From positions 1 through 37,743 of the forward strand of contig CANROY010000005.1 in the NCBI GenBank assembly GCA_947632355.1: a DNA stretch of 37,743 nt, written 5' to 3'. Positions 15,373-25,047 of the stretch are shown here, piece by piece. Positions within the stretch are counted from its first letter, which is position 1; each line of letters starts with the position of its first letter. The DNA is from an uncultured Bacilli bacterium. GTDB taxonomy: Bacteria; Bacillota_I; Bacilli_A; RF39; UBA660. Below the pieces are notes generated by a model that made no database searches, was not told the origin of the DNA, and worked only from the letters and a program-made list of their open reading frames with translations. The position numbers were made by a program, and so were the translations under genes.

Positions 15373-17253
15373 TTATTTTAATGCTTTTGCAATTGCTTTT
15401 ATATCACCCGTTGGTACTATTATATCATAGAATTCATTTAATTGTTCAGAGCAGCCACCCGTATTATAACAAATAATCTTCGTTCCACAAGCTTTAGCTT
15501 CTAAGTTGACAGTAGGATAATTATCTTCATAAGTAGGATTTACAAAAACAGATGCATAAGAATATAAAGCTGCTAAATCTTGTTGATTTTCCGTTCTTTT
15601 TATTCCATAGATATTTTTATATTTTTGAATTTGTTTAAGTTGTTTACGATTTAGGCCTACTAAAACTATACAATAAAAATCATTAATATATTTTGAAAGT
15701 TCTAAAAAATCTTGAAATCCTTTTCTTTTCTCCCAAATACTTGCTACCCCCAAAATTACTTTTTTTTCTTTTGGTATTTGATATTTATCAAGAATTGTTG
15801 TATCTCTCATTGGTTTAAAGATATGTTTATCAATGGTATTGTTTATCGTAATAACTGGGTATTCCTTTAAAAAAGATTGCTTCACTAATTTATTTAGCCA
15901 ATCCGATGGTGTAATAATTGTCAAATTGGATAAACCTGTAAACATTTCTTTCTTTTTTCTAAAATTGCTTTTTGATGCATCCAAAATAAGACTCGATGGA
16001 TATCTTTTTTTATTAGGACAATGATGGCACTCTTTTTTCCATTTGTCACATCCTACTGCAGTAAAGTAAGGACAATGCCCCGTAAAAGGCCAACAATCAT
16101 GAAAGGTCCATAATAGTCTTCCTGTATATTTTGTTTTTAAAAAACGAAATAAAACTTTATAATTCAAATAGTAACCATGAATATTATGTAAATGAATAAT
16201 ATCAGGATTTTCCTTTCTTAATATTTTTACAATTTTTTTTGTTTTAAAATAGGATCCACTTCCATGCTTATCAAATATAGTTGTTAAAAACACATGAAAC
16301 CAAAAAGAAAAAAAGCCACCAACTTTGATACATTCTAAATTTTTAAAACCTTTTCTTCTCCCATAGATAGAAAGGCAGGCATAACCATCTTGTATGGCTT
16401 TTTTTTGAATATCTCCCATAATTTTACCAGTAGAACCATTACAAACTGTATTGATTTGTATATATTTTGGTTTTCCTAAATCTTCCATAATTTTATTTAT
16501 TTTCTTTTTATGATGAGCTTTGATTTTTTGTAATACAACACTTTCGATGGTTCTTTTTATATTGACGAAGAAAGGAAAAGGTATAGAATTATTCTTTAAA
16601 ACTGTATAGCTTTCTTTAAAATTTTCATAGTACCCTTTTAACCCTTTTGTACTAGCACCACCTGCACGCATGAAAACGAAAAAATCATTTCTATATTTTA
16701 AGTTAACATTAGAATGAATAAGTCGTAACATAAAATCTAAATCCGCTGTAATCTTATAATGCAAATCAAAATAACCATACTTTTTATAAACTTCTTTTTT
16801 TAAATACAAGGTGGGATGTGGCATATGCCATCCCTTTTTTTTAGAAACAGCTTTTGATTGAAATAAGCGATATGGTTTTTCTAAGTTTTCATCTAGCATT
16901 AATAAATTGGAATATATACCATCACAATCCTTTATATGGTCAATAATCGTTTGAAAAACATTTTTATGGGCCAGTATATCATCTGCATTTAAAATACCAA
17001 TAATGTCACCTGAAGACATTTGAATTCCTTTATTCATTGCATCAAAAAGGCCTTCATCTTTTTCTGATATCAACTTTAATTTACCATGAAACTTATCTTC
17101 ATATTTTTGGACAATCCTTACGGTCGCATCCGTACTTTTGCCATCTATAATAAGATATTCATAATTTAAATAAGTTTGTTTAAGTACACTTTCTAATGTA
17201 TCACGTATTGTTTTTTCAGCATTATAACATACAGTTATTATTGTTATTTTCAT
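15373..17253 (-). CDS. bifunctional GT2-GT4 glycosyltransferase
   Basis: 626 residues. Residues 1-235: GT2 domain (TVCYNAEKTIRDTLESVLKQ, IIDGKSTDAT, NADD as the DxD site, later a D-L-D-F acceptor box). Residues about 263-626: GT4 domain (NTVCNGSTGKIMGDI, FHDCWPFTGHCPYF, Cys-rich segment CDKWKKECHHCP that may bind metal, VASIWEKRKG, and a PTYEDNYPTVNLEAKACG box for nucleotide-sugar binding). The GT4 half stops at IAKALK, without the C-terminal helix usually found there, so the end may be slightly truncated. GGAG lies ten bases before the start. Adds two successive sugars, by inference. Confidence 0.8.
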   Translation of the reverse strand: MKITIITVCYNAEKTIRDTLESVLKQTYLNYEYLIIDGKSTDATVRIVQKYEDKFHGKLKLISEKDEGLFDAMNKGIQMSSGDIIGILNADDILAHKNVFQTIIDHIKDCDGIYSNLLMLDENLEKPYRLFQSKAVSKKKGWHMPHPTLYLKKEVYKKYGYFDLHYKITADLDFMLRLIHSNVNLKYRNDFFVFMRAGGASTKGLKGYYENFKESYTVLKNNSIPFPFFVNIKRTIESVVLQKIKAHHKKKINKIMEDLGKPKYIQINTVCNGSTGKIMGDIQKKAIQDGYACLSIYGRRKGFKNLECIKVGGFFSFWFHVFLTTIFDKHGSGSYFKTKKIVKILRKENPDIIHLHNIHGYYLNYKVLFRFLKTKYTGRLLWTFHDCWPFTGHCPYFTAVGCDKWKKECHHCPNKKRYPSSLILDASKSNFRKKKEMFTGLSNLTIITPSDWLNKLVKQSFLKEYPVITINNTIDKHIFKPMRDTTILDKYQIPKEKKVILGVASIWEKRKGFQDFLELSKYINDFYCIVLVGLNRKQLKQIQKYKNIYGIKRTENQQDLAALYSYASVFVNPTYEDNYPTVNLEAKACGTKIICYNTGGCSEQLNEFYDIIVPTGDIKAIAKALK

Positions 17254-17283
17254 AATGATTCTACTCCATATTCTTATTATACA

Positions 17284-18387
17284 CTATTTTTCATGATCTA
17301 CAGCTATTTTTAATTCTTTTAGAAAATTTAAATGATCTTCTACCATTTGTTCCATTGTATATTTTTGAATTATATTTAAATTTTCATTGCCAATTTGGTT
17401 AAGTTCCTTTTTGCTTTTTTGATTCATTTCATATAACTTATTTTGAAGTCCTTCTTTGTTATCCACATTAAATAAATAATCTTTCTTTAAAAGTTCTAAA
17501 GCTGCTAGTGTTTTATTACTGGAAATAACAGGTAAACCACAAGCCATTGCTTCATTAATGACTAGGCCCCATATATCTTCTCGACTTGGAAAGAAAAACA
17601 CATCTGCCATTTTATAGTATTCTATTATTTCTTTTTTATCTTTAAAACCTACAAAATAAACATTTTTGATCTTATAGTCTTTAAGAAATTGTTGATATTC
17701 TTCTTGTTTGGCACCAACTCCTGCAATTAGAAAAGCAACATCATTTGAAAAAGAATTTTCTTTTACTATATCCAGTAATAAATCATAGCCTTTTCTATAA
17801 ACTAGTTGTCCTACACTTAAAAAAATAGTTTTATAGTTATAGCCAGCTTTTTTACGTAATTTTAATTTTTCTTCATAAGATAAAGGCTTTTTTAAAATAT
17901 CTTCTTGGGTTAAAGAAGTAAAATGATATTCATAAACCTGTTCTATATTTGCACCATAATAAGTTAAATATTTGGTCGTTTCTTTTCCCGAAGAAAGCCA
18001 ATAGGAAGCAGAACGTATAAAAAAAGTTTTAATCCACTTGGTAATAAAATATTGATCTTGTATAAAGCCACCATCTGCAGAGATTGCATATTTTATTTTT
18101 TTATGTTTAAAGTAAAATCTAGCAATAGCTGATATTTTTGTAGCATACGTCCCCATAATAATAAAATCATAGTTTTCTTTTAAGAGAGAAAATAGGGTTT
18201 TTAAACGTTTTTTTCTAGGCAAAAAGACAGCATGAAAAAGATATTGATTATTTTTATACCACTCTTCATTTCTTTCTTTATCATTTCGATTTTCAAATAA
18301 TACAGTTAAATCTACTTTTTTGGCTAATTGATTAAAAAATAGAACACGATAAGGAGCAGGTATATTAGTCATAAATAATAGTTTCAT
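17284..18387 (-). CDS. GT4 family glycosyltransferase
   Basis: 367 residues, GT-B fold. Seen: N-terminal MTNIPAPYRVLFFNQLA (the APYR motif of PglA/WcaC-like GT4 enzymes), Rossmann linker, C-terminal SVGQLVYRKGYDLLL, FVGFKDKKEIIEYYKMADVFFFPS and REDIWGLVINEAMACGLPV, which contains the E-x7-E nucleotide-sugar site. Start backed by AAAGGAGAG. Ends 30 bp before the GT2-GT4 gene. Acts at the cytoplasmic side on a lipid-linked acceptor; sugar unknown. Confidence 0.8.
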   Translation of the reverse strand: MKLLFMTNIPAPYRVLFFNQLAKKVDLTVLFENRNDKERNEEWYKNNQYLFHAVFLPRKKRLKTLFSLLKENYDFIIMGTYATKISAIARFYFKHKKIKYAISADGGFIQDQYFITKWIKTFFIRSASYWLSSGKETTKYLTYYGANIEQVYEYHFTSLTQEDILKKPLSYEEKLKLRKKAGYNYKTIFLSVGQLVYRKGYDLLLDIVKENSFSNDVAFLIAGVGAKQEEYQQFLKDYKIKNVYFVGFKDKKEIIEYYKMADVFFFPSREDIWGLVINEAMACGLPVISSNKTLAALELLKKDYLFNVDNKEGLQNKLYEMNQKSKKELNQIGNENLNIIQKYTMEQMVEDHLNFLKELKIAVDHEK

Positions 18388-18401
18388 GATACTCTCCTTT
18401 T

Positions 18402-18740
18402 TTATTTTTGTATTTTTTCTTTTAACATAGATACTTCTTGCACTAAAAGAGTAATCTTTCTTTTTTGTTCTGAAATAATAATTGTTAATAATAAAGTAAT
18501 CAGTAATAATAAACCTAATATGATACCTGTAACTAAACTAACAGAAGTTTCAAAACCAATTAAAGATGTAAAAAAAGTAATGACTTTTGGAAACGCACCA
18601 ACTAAAAAGATCACAATAGCAGCAGCTAACCAAAAAAGAGAATATTTAATAGGTAACTTATTTTTGGATATTAATTTTAATATACTTAAAATTAATACAA
18701 AAGAAAATAGAATTAAAAAAATTTTTAAATTAGTTTGCAT
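18402..18740 (-). CDS. DUF2304 small membrane protein
   Basis: 112 residues with three membrane segments (about 5-23, 31-50, 63-88) and a charged, coiled-coil-like C-terminal tail (about 89-112). This matches DUF2304, which is nearly always next to a DPM1-like GT2. Here it overlaps the end of such a GT2 gene by 11 bases, so the two products are probably translated together and may act as a membrane anchor and catalytic subunit, in analogy to DPM1 partners. The last point is inference. GAGGTAAGAAGG precedes the start. Confidence 0.75.
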   Translation of the reverse strand: MQTNLKIFLILFSFVLILSILKLISKNKLPIKYSLFWLAAAIVIFLVGAFPKVITFFTSLIGFETSVSLVTGIILGLLLLITLLLTIIISEQKRKITLLVQEVSMLKEKIQK

Positions 18741-19458
18741 CCTTCTTACCTCTTTTCATTAATAGAATATTTAAAATAACATTGATCATATAATACACAT
18801 TTTTCCAAGTATGAATAGAAGATTTGCCCCCTTCTCTATCCTTCATACGAACTCCAATTTCTTTTACTTTATATCCTCTTGATAAAATATAAACTGTGGA
18901 AATAGGTTCGGGATACTCCATAGGATAAATTTCTGTAAATAGTTTAATTAATTTTTTATTAATTGCTCGAAATCCACTAGTTGTATCATAGATTTTTTCT
19001 CCAGTTTTCCATTTTATAATTGTAGAAATAAGACGAATCCCTACTCTTCGTAATTGCGAAGATTTAAATTGACTTTTACTATCTTTAACAAAACGAGAGC
19101 CAATGACCATATCGGCTTTCTTTTCTAGGATGGGTTGTATTAATTTTTCTAAATCATCCGTATTATGTTGTCCATCTCCATCCAATTGAATAGCAATATC
19201 ATACTCATGCTCTAAAGCATACTTATAACCAGTTTGGACAGCTCCTCCAATACCTAGATTGGTAATTAAAGAAATATGAGGAATCGCATGTTCCGTTAAG
19301 ATTTTTTTGGTTTGATCAAAACTTCCATCATCAACAACTAAAACATCATAATTCGTTTTATGATTGGAATTATATTCCAAAATGGATTGATATGTCTTTT
19401 CAATATTATCTTCTTCATTGTAGGCTGGAATAATAATTAATACTTTTTCTTTTTTCAT
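18730..19458 (-). CDS. DPM1-like GT2 glycosyltransferase
   Basis: 242 residues, a soluble GT-A enzyme of the dolichyl/polyprenyl-phosphate mannose synthase type. Seen: IPAYNEEDNIEKTYQSIL, VVDDGSFDQT, NLGIGGAVQTGYKYA, LDGDGQH metal site, GSRF, and the DTTSGFRAINKKLI acceptor region. No C-terminal membrane helices, consistent with its DUF2304 partner supplying the anchor. GAGGG before the ATG. Inference: makes an undecaprenyl-phosphate sugar for later transfer. Confidence 0.85.
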   Translation of the reverse strand: MKKEKVLIIIPAYNEEDNIEKTYQSILEYNSNHKTNYDVLVVDDGSFDQTKKILTEHAIPHISLITNLGIGGAVQTGYKYALEHEYDIAIQLDGDGQHNTDDLEKLIQPILEKKADMVIGSRFVKDSKSQFKSSQLRRVGIRLISTIIKWKTGEKIYDTTSGFRAINKKLIKLFTEIYPMEYPEPISTVYILSRGYKVKEIGVRMKDREGGKSSIHTWKNVYYMINVILNILLMKRGKKDAN

Positions 19459-19517
19459 ATAATACCCTCTTATCTATTAATTTTATCAAAATCATTCATA
19501 TTATGTAAAGAATAGAG

Positions 19518-21428
19518 TTATTTAATATGCCAACATTTTTTTAAAAAATCAATTCTTTTTTTCATTTCTTGATGTTGTTCTTTTCCTAAAGAAAATTCTT
19601 TATTGATTCTATCATATATTTTCATTATTTCTTTAATATGTTTTGTATGATCCATAATACTACTAACATTATTTCCATGCTCACGATAATAATTTAACGT
19701 TTGCTTTGAATAGGCAACATCTCCGTTTTTTAAAACATTTAGATAGAATAACCAATCTCCTGCTTGTTGATAGTCACCAGATTCTAAAAAATATTCATGA
19801 TAATCCTTCTTTTTTATAATACAGCTTGATACATTGGCAATAGTACAATTCAAGTAAGAAAATTCTTTTATTTCTTGTAATCCGTTTTTAACATAGGATT
19901 TATCCCAATGATGCGTATTTCGAATATCAATTTGAGGAATAATAGTTTTCATAGTTATATAACCTTTTTCATCTATAAAAGCTGTATTTGCATAACTAAT
20001 TAAAATATTTTTATTTTTTTGTATTGGTTTTACCAAAGTTTTTAATAAATTCGATTCGCAATAATCATCTGCTTCTGCAATCCATACATAATCTCCACTA
20101 GCAATTTCAAAACCTTTTTCCCATTGTTTAAAAGCAGAACCACTGTTGATTTGATTGTATATTTTTGAAACTTTAATATAAGGATTTAAATCTTGTACCA
20201 AAGTATCAATTAAATCTCGTGAATGATCAGTAGAATAATCATCCAATAAAATAATTTCATAGATTTTATATGTTTGCTTTAATATACTATATAAACGTTC
20301 TATTAAAAATCTTTCATAATTATAATTTGGAATTACAACTGAGATTTTAATTGGTTCCTCTTTCCTTTTTTGTTGCAATTTAGCTAATTCTACTAAAGAA
20401 TTGTATGTTATTTTTTTAGGGATAACAGATTTTTTTCTCAATAAAATAGATAATAATTTATATAGTGTGATTAATAAGTTGGCCATAAAATAATGACCAT
20501 TACAAAGAAATTTTAACAAAACTTTATAATATAATCTATGTTTCTTCCCACTTAAATCTAAAAATCTCCAATATCTTGAATTTTTTCTAATATTATATTT
20601 TTGGGTTTGTTTGTTAAATTCTTTCAGCACTTTTTGACGATAGAAAAATCTTTTTTCTTTTGGAATTACATATAATAAAAGTAAAATCACTTGATGAAAA
20701 ATAAGTACATCTTTTAATTCATTAAAATACTTGGAACCCTTTATTCTTTCTATTGTGGTATCAACAGCCTCAATAATATCAAATCGTTTCATTGAAAATT
20801 TTGAATTTTGAATTGAATTTTCTCTTTGAACATAATTGTAATGACAAGGAGCATAAACAATCTTTTTAGCATTTACTAGAGTTGGAATAACAACTGCGAT
20901 ATCTTCATTAATTTTTCCTGTAGCAAATTCATATTTTTTAATCAAATCTGCTTTAAATAATTTATTGCATGCCGAAGCAGCTAGACCGTTATTTACAATA
21001 TTGATAATATTCCATTCTCCTTCACAACATTTGCAAATGGTTTCTACGTTCTTTTTTGGATAAACTAAATTCATATCACAAATGGCTACATCTGCATTTG
21101 TATCTTTCATAGAATTCCACAAAACTTCATAATAATCTTCATCAACATAATCATCGCTATCAATAAAGCCGATAAACTCGCCTTGCGAAACTTTTAATCC
21201 TCTATTTCTAGAATAAGCAAGTCCTTTATTTCCTTCATTATAGAGAACTACACATTTTTGATTTTTTTCGTATGATTTTAAAATGTTTTTAGAATGATCA
21301 GTGGAACCATCTTCTATTAAAATAATTTCTAAATTTTCATATGTTTGCTTTAATAAAGAATCAATACATTTTTCAATATATTTTTCAGTATTATAAATGG
21401 ATACAATGATTGATATTTTAGGGTTCAT
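19518..21428 (-). CDS. tandem GT2-GT2 glycosyltransferase
   Basis: 636 residues with two GT2 domains. First (about 1-215): IIVSIYNTEKYIEKCIDSLL, LIEDGSTDHS, AYSRNRGL, DSDDYVDEDY. A helical linker (about 215-345) carries a hydrophobic stretch. Second (about 357-600): VVIPNYNYERFLIERLYSIL, LLDDYSTDHS, EADDYCE. Both DxD-like sites are intact. GAGG lies before the start; the gene begins 3 bp after the next upstream stop. Inference: adds two residues, perhaps as a bifunctional or polymerising enzyme. Confidence 0.8.
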   Translation of the reverse strand: MNPKISIIVSIYNTEKYIEKCIDSLLKQTYENLEIILIEDGSTDHSKNILKSYEKNQKCVVLYNEGNKGLAYSRNRGLKVSQGEFIGFIDSDDYVDEDYYEVLWNSMKDTNADVAICDMNLVYPKKNVETICKCCEGEWNIINIVNNGLAASACNKLFKADLIKKYEFATGKINEDIAVVIPTLVNAKKIVYAPCHYNYVQRENSIQNSKFSMKRFDIIEAVDTTIERIKGSKYFNELKDVLIFHQVILLLLYVIPKEKRFFYRQKVLKEFNKQTQKYNIRKNSRYWRFLDLSGKKHRLYYKVLLKFLCNGHYFMANLLITLYKLLSILLRKKSVIPKKITYNSLVELAKLQQKRKEEPIKISVVIPNYNYERFLIERLYSILKQTYKIYEIILLDDYSTDHSRDLIDTLVQDLNPYIKVSKIYNQINSGSAFKQWEKGFEIASGDYVWIAEADDYCESNLLKTLVKPIQKNKNILISYANTAFIDEKGYITMKTIIPQIDIRNTHHWDKSYVKNGLQEIKEFSYLNCTIANVSSCIIKKKDYHEYFLESGDYQQAGDWLFYLNVLKNGDVAYSKQTLNYYREHGNNVSSIMDHTKHIKEIMKIYDRINKEFSLGKEQHQEMKKRIDFLKKCWHIK

Positions 21429-21431
21429 TTT

Positions 21432-22268
21432 TTATACCTCTTTCATATAGTTTATTAAAAGTTCTAATGATTTTAAACGTTCTTCTACTTTAAATAAATT
21501 TTTTAAACGTTCATCTTTATATAATTTTTTTAGTGAAACACTTTCTTTATGATAGACTTCCATTTTTGGATCATAAATAGTTTTTAAATGGTCTCTTTTA
21601 ATACGCACGTACAAAAAATCTTCTTCATGAAACAAGAATGTACCATCATAAAACGCATCTTCATATTTTTCTAAATATTTTTTGGAAAAAACAAGACAAC
21701 AACCATGCAAAGCAACATTCTTTTGTAAACGTTTGCCATTTGTTGGTTTTATAGGTTGTTTTAATTTATGTTTTAGAGTTAAATAAACTTTTAGTAAACA
21801 AGTTAAGAATGCACTTTTATAAATTGCAATTAATTTTTTTAAATACTCAATTTCTTTTAAAACTCGTTCTTCATTTTCATAGGCAGGAAATGGATTACAA
21901 GAATCTCCTTCTGTAATAATTTTTCCACCTAACATATCAAAATGGTACTTTTTATCATTTTCTTTTATACGTGTAATAAAATCATTTTGCGTTATTAGAA
22001 CATCATTGTTTAAAACAACAATATATTTTGGATCATATTTACTTTTTGCTAATTGAATTCCTTTATTATTGGCTTTAGCAAATCCTAAATTTTCTTTTAA
22101 TAAAATTAAATCATCCACTTGTTGTTGCAACATAGCAGCAGCTCCAGCCTTCAAAGAATGATTATCCACGACAATAATTTTTTTACTCCCTTTTATCTTT
22201 TTTATCGACTCAATAGAATGAATAGTATCATCTAAATTATAATAATGCAAAATGACAAAAGCAACCAT
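21432..22268 (-). CDS. GT2 family glycosyltransferase (WbbL-like)
   Basis: 278 residues. Seen: FVILHYYNLDDTIHSIESI, VVDNHSL, LLKENLGFAKANNKGI, VLNNDVLI, a central CCLVFSKKYLEKY and FHEEDFLY, the arrangement of WbbL/RfbF-type enzymes that often use dTDP-rhamnose. Rhamnose is not shown by the window, since no rml genes are present. GAGGAGG precedes the start, two bases after the ABC permease stop, so the two are coupled. Confidence 0.8.
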   Translation of the reverse strand: MVAFVILHYYNLDDTIHSIESIKKIKGSKKIIVVDNHSLKAGAAAMLQQQVDDLILLKENLGFAKANNKGIQLAKSKYDPKYIVVLNNDVLITQNDFITRIKENDKKYHFDMLGGKIITEGDSCNPFPAYENEERVLKEIEYLKKLIAIYKSAFLTCLLKVYLTLKHKLKQPIKPTNGKRLQKNVALHGCCLVFSKKYLEKYEDAFYDGTFLFHEEDFLYVRIKRDHLKTIYDPKMEVYHKESVSLKKLYKDERLKNLFKVEERLKSLELLINYMKEV

Positions 22269-22270
22269 AA

Positions 22271-23041
22271 TTAAACCTCCTCAGCAAACCCCTTTGCTAA
22301 TTTTTTAAATAAGAGATAAGCAAGGGTACAAAAGGCAATGCATCCTACTATTAAAAACCCTAATGATCCTAAATTTGGCATTTGTTGATAGAAAAAGATG
22401 TCACGATAAGAATTAATAATTAAACCTAATGGATTTAAATTGATAATGGAAGCAATTTTAGTACCAGCAAACATGGTTGGTGAATAAAGAATTGGAGTTG
22501 CATAAAAAAGCATAGTTACAAAAAAGTTAATAATATACTCTAAATCTCTTATATAAATATCAATAGCACTGGTAATGAGTACAACCCCTAAAGAAAATAA
22601 ATATTGAGCAAGAACTATAACCGGTAACCATAAAATATAAAAACTTAAGCCAATGCCAGAACAAAACAAGAAAATTAAAATAATTAAACAAGAAATTAAA
22701 AAGTTAATCATACCACTTGTAACAACAGAAATAGGCAGTATTTCTCTAGGAAAATATACCTTTTTTATAATGCCGGCGTTCCCTAAAATAGAAGTGGTAC
22801 CAAGAGCAATTGTATTCGTAAACCAAGTCCAAGGAAGAACACCAATAATGATAAACGTAACATAATGCGGTTCTGTACTTTTTAATAAAAATGGAAACAC
22901 AATCGCATAAACTAAAGTCATTAAAAGAGGATTAACAAAAGACCATAAAACACCTAAAAAAGAGCCTTTGTATTTTCCACGTATTTCTTTTTTAACACTG
23001 GTTTTTAATAGTTCACGATATTTATATAATTCTTTAAACAT
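22271..23041 (-). CDS. polysaccharide/teichoic acid ABC transporter permease (Wzm/TagG)
   Basis: 256 residues, six membrane helices, ABC-2 family. Seen: N-terminal amphipathic YRELLKTSVKKEIRGKYKGS, FLGVLWSFVNPLLMTLVYAIV, and the LNPLGLIINSYRDIFF box characteristic of Wzm/TagG/RfbA permeases. The open frame reaches a GTG at 23050, but the ATG at 23041 has AAAGGTGTG upstream and leaves a one-base gap to the ATPase stop, so it is preferred. Pairs with the adjacent ATPase to export a lipid-linked glycan. Confidence 0.9.
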   Translation of the reverse strand: MFKELYKYRELLKTSVKKEIRGKYKGSFLGVLWSFVNPLLMTLVYAIVFPFLLKSTEPHYVTFIIIGVLPWTWFTNTIALGTTSILGNAGIIKKVYFPREILPISVVTSGMINFLISCLIILIFLFCSGIGLSFYILWLPVIVLAQYLFSLGVVLITSAIDIYIRDLEYIINFFVTMLFYATPILYSPTMFAGTKIASIINLNPLGLIINSYRDIFFYQQMPNLGSLGFLIVGCIAFCTLAYLLFKKLAKGFAEEV

Positions 23042-23042
23042 A

Positions 23043-23774
23043 TTAACCACACACCTTTATGTATTCATTAATGACTTCTTCGTCTGATCCATCCATTTTT
23101 ACTTTGCCTTCATGTAACCATATGGCACGTTTGCAAAGTTTTTTGATAGCATCCAAACTATGACTTACAATCACTATAGTTGTTCCATCTTTTTTTAATT
23201 CTTCTAATTTTTGAAAACACTTATCTTGAAAATGTTGGTCTCCTACTGCTAAAATTTCATCAATAAGCAAAATTTCTGCATCGACATTAATGGCTACTGA
23301 AAAAGCAAGACGCATATACATACCAGATGAATAAGTACGTACAGGACTATCAATAAATTCTCCTAATTCGGAAAATTCAATGATTTTATCTAAACGAGCA
23401 TCAATTTCTTCTTTTGTTAAACCGAATATTGCGGCATTAAAATAAATATTTTCACGCCCAGTAAAATCCGGATGAAAACCCGCTCCTAACTCAAGCAAAG
23501 ATGTAAGTTTTCCATGGGTTACTATTTTACCTTGTGTAGGATAAATAATTTTCGTCATCAATTTCAAAAGTGTCGATTTGCCACTACCATTCACTCCAAT
23601 TAATGCAACCGTTTCTCCCTTATTTATAGTAAGAGAAATATCTTTTAAAACAATGTGATTGTCTGCTTTTTTCTTATTCCAAAACACAAGTCTTTCTTTT
23701 AGAGTGCTTGGTTTATCATAATAAAGTTTAAAACTTTTCGTAACGTTTTTTACTTCAATCGCAACCTCATTCAT
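23043..23774 (-). CDS. polysaccharide ABC transporter ATPase (Wzt/TagH)
   Basis: 243 residues, single nucleotide-binding domain. Seen: Walker A GVNGSGKST, Q-loop region LLELGAGFHPDFTGRENIY, signature YSSGMYMRLAFSVA, Walker B ILLIDEILAVGD, and switch His in VSHSLD. It lacks the C-terminal carbohydrate-binding domain of long Wzt proteins, so it resembles the short TagH/KpsT-like or signal-independent class. AGGAGG precedes the start. A promoter at 23805-23833 lies upstream in a 102-bp gap. Confidence 0.9.
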   Translation of the reverse strand: MNEVAIEVKNVTKSFKLYYDKPSTLKERLVFWNKKKADNHIVLKDISLTINKGETVALIGVNGSGKSTLLKLMTKIIYPTQGKIVTHGKLTSLLELGAGFHPDFTGRENIYFNAAIFGLTKEEIDARLDKIIEFSELGEFIDSPVRTYSSGMYMRLAFSVAINVDAEILLIDEILAVGDQHFQDKCFQKLEELKKDGTTIVIVSHSLDAIKKLCKRAIWLHEGKVKMDGSDEEVINEYIKVCG

Positions 23775-23804
23775 GCATATTCCTCCTAATCTATATCTTT
23801 ATTT

Positions 23805-23833
23805 ATTCTATCAAATTGTTTATTCTTTGTCTA
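23805..23833 (-). promoter_or_regulatory. internal promoter before the ABC exporter genes
   Basis: Minus strand TAGACA (23833-23828), 17 nt, TAGAAT (23810-23805), each one mismatch from consensus, in the 102-bp gap before the ATPase start. Confidence 0.5.
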
Positions 23834-23876
23834 TTTTTCTAGTAAAATTAGTCCATATTTGCATAAAAATCTATTA

Positions 23877-25031
23877 TCACCAAATTTTTTTATACTCCTC
23901 TACTACTTTTCCCCACGTATAAGCACTTTTTATACGTTCTTTGGCTAAAGTTTCATATTTTTTTATCATTTTTGAATCAAATTGTTCACATTTATCTAGA
24001 ATTCTTACCAAATCATTTTTGAAGCGACTAAAATATAAACAACTGGTCATTCCTACTTCTACATTATAAATAGCATTGTATAAAATATTGATTTTTGTTG
24101 TCGCAAGGGCTTCTAGTAAACTTGGATTTGTTCCTCCAGCACTATGACCATGAATATAAGCAAAAGCATTTTTTCTAAAATAAAGTAAGGAAGGTTTATC
24201 ATAAATGGGTCCTATAAACTTAATTCTTTTATCCGATAAAAAATTTGTTTTTTGTTGTAATTGTTTATAAAATTTATTTTGTTCAACATTCGAAATAATT
24301 ACTAAATCTTTTTTGGTATTTGAATTTCTAAATTCACGAATCACAAGTTCATAGTTATTTTCAGGCACAAATCTACCAACCATTAAGTAATAATTATTTT
24401 CTTTTATGTTGTATTTTTTTAGAATATTTTCGACAAGTTCTGTTTTTTCTTCTTTTTCATTTAAATAAGCACCATACGGAATAAAATAGGTTTTCTTCTT
24501 ATATTTTTTATATTTATTATCAATATAATTTTGAATGGCTTTGCTATCGCAGACTATAAAATCACTATGTTTTACCATACAGGCCTCACTAATTTTAAAG
24601 CATTCCTTAATCCACCAAGCCCATTTATCTCTCATCCATTCTAAGCCATCAGGATTTAAATAAATAAGTATTCCTTGTTTTTTTAATGAATGAATTAAAA
24701 AAGAATAAAAAGGTCCTACACGACAACCTAAAACATAGACAACTACATTTTCTAAATGGTTTTTCTTTATGTACTGTTTTAAATATTTTAGTGCATTTAT
24801 GGCATAGAAAAACATGGTAACGAACCCTATTTTTGGAGTATAAACTTGCATACAAGAAACACCATCTTTATCCAAGATCGTTTTGTTTTCTTTCTTGTTG
24901 TGATTCAGTTCTGGTATATGGAATTTAACAGACTTATCTTTATAATTTTGAATTAGATTTGTCACAAAAGTTTCCCATCCGCCATAATTTGATTGATAGC
25001 CTCTTGCACCAATAATGATTATATTTTTCAT
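23877..25031 (-). CDS. GT4 glycosyltransferase with DUF1972 N-terminus
   Basis: 384 residues. N-terminal IIGARGYQSNYGGWETFVTNL is the DUF1972 signature found in Cps2T/RgpA-type beta-1,4-rhamnosyltransferases. C-terminal GT4 half: MVGRFVPENNY, GPIYDKPSLLYFRK and HSAGGTNPSLLEALA, the donor-binding box. These enzymes add an early sugar, commonly rhamnose, to a GlcNAc lipid primer; the sugar here is not proven. AAGGAGA precedes the start; 16 bp separate it from the upstream GT2 gene. Confidence 0.8.
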   Translation of the reverse strand: MKNIIIIGARGYQSNYGGWETFVTNLIQNYKDKSVKFHIPELNHNKKENKTILDKDGVSCMQVYTPKIGFVTMFFYAINALKYLKQYIKKNHLENVVVYVLGCRVGPFYSFLIHSLKKQGILIYLNPDGLEWMRDKWAWWIKECFKISEACMVKHSDFIVCDSKAIQNYIDNKYKKYKKKTYFIPYGAYLNEKEEKTELVENILKKYNIKENNYYLMVGRFVPENNYELVIREFRNSNTKKDLVIISNVEQNKFYKQLQQKTNFLSDKRIKFIGPIYDKPSLLYFRKNAFAYIHGHSAGGTNPSLLEALATTKINILYNAIYNVEVGMTSCLYFSRFKNDLVRILDKCEQFDSKMIKKYETLAKERIKSAYTWGKVVEEYKKIW

Positions 25032-25047
25032 TTCTCTTTCTCCTTGC

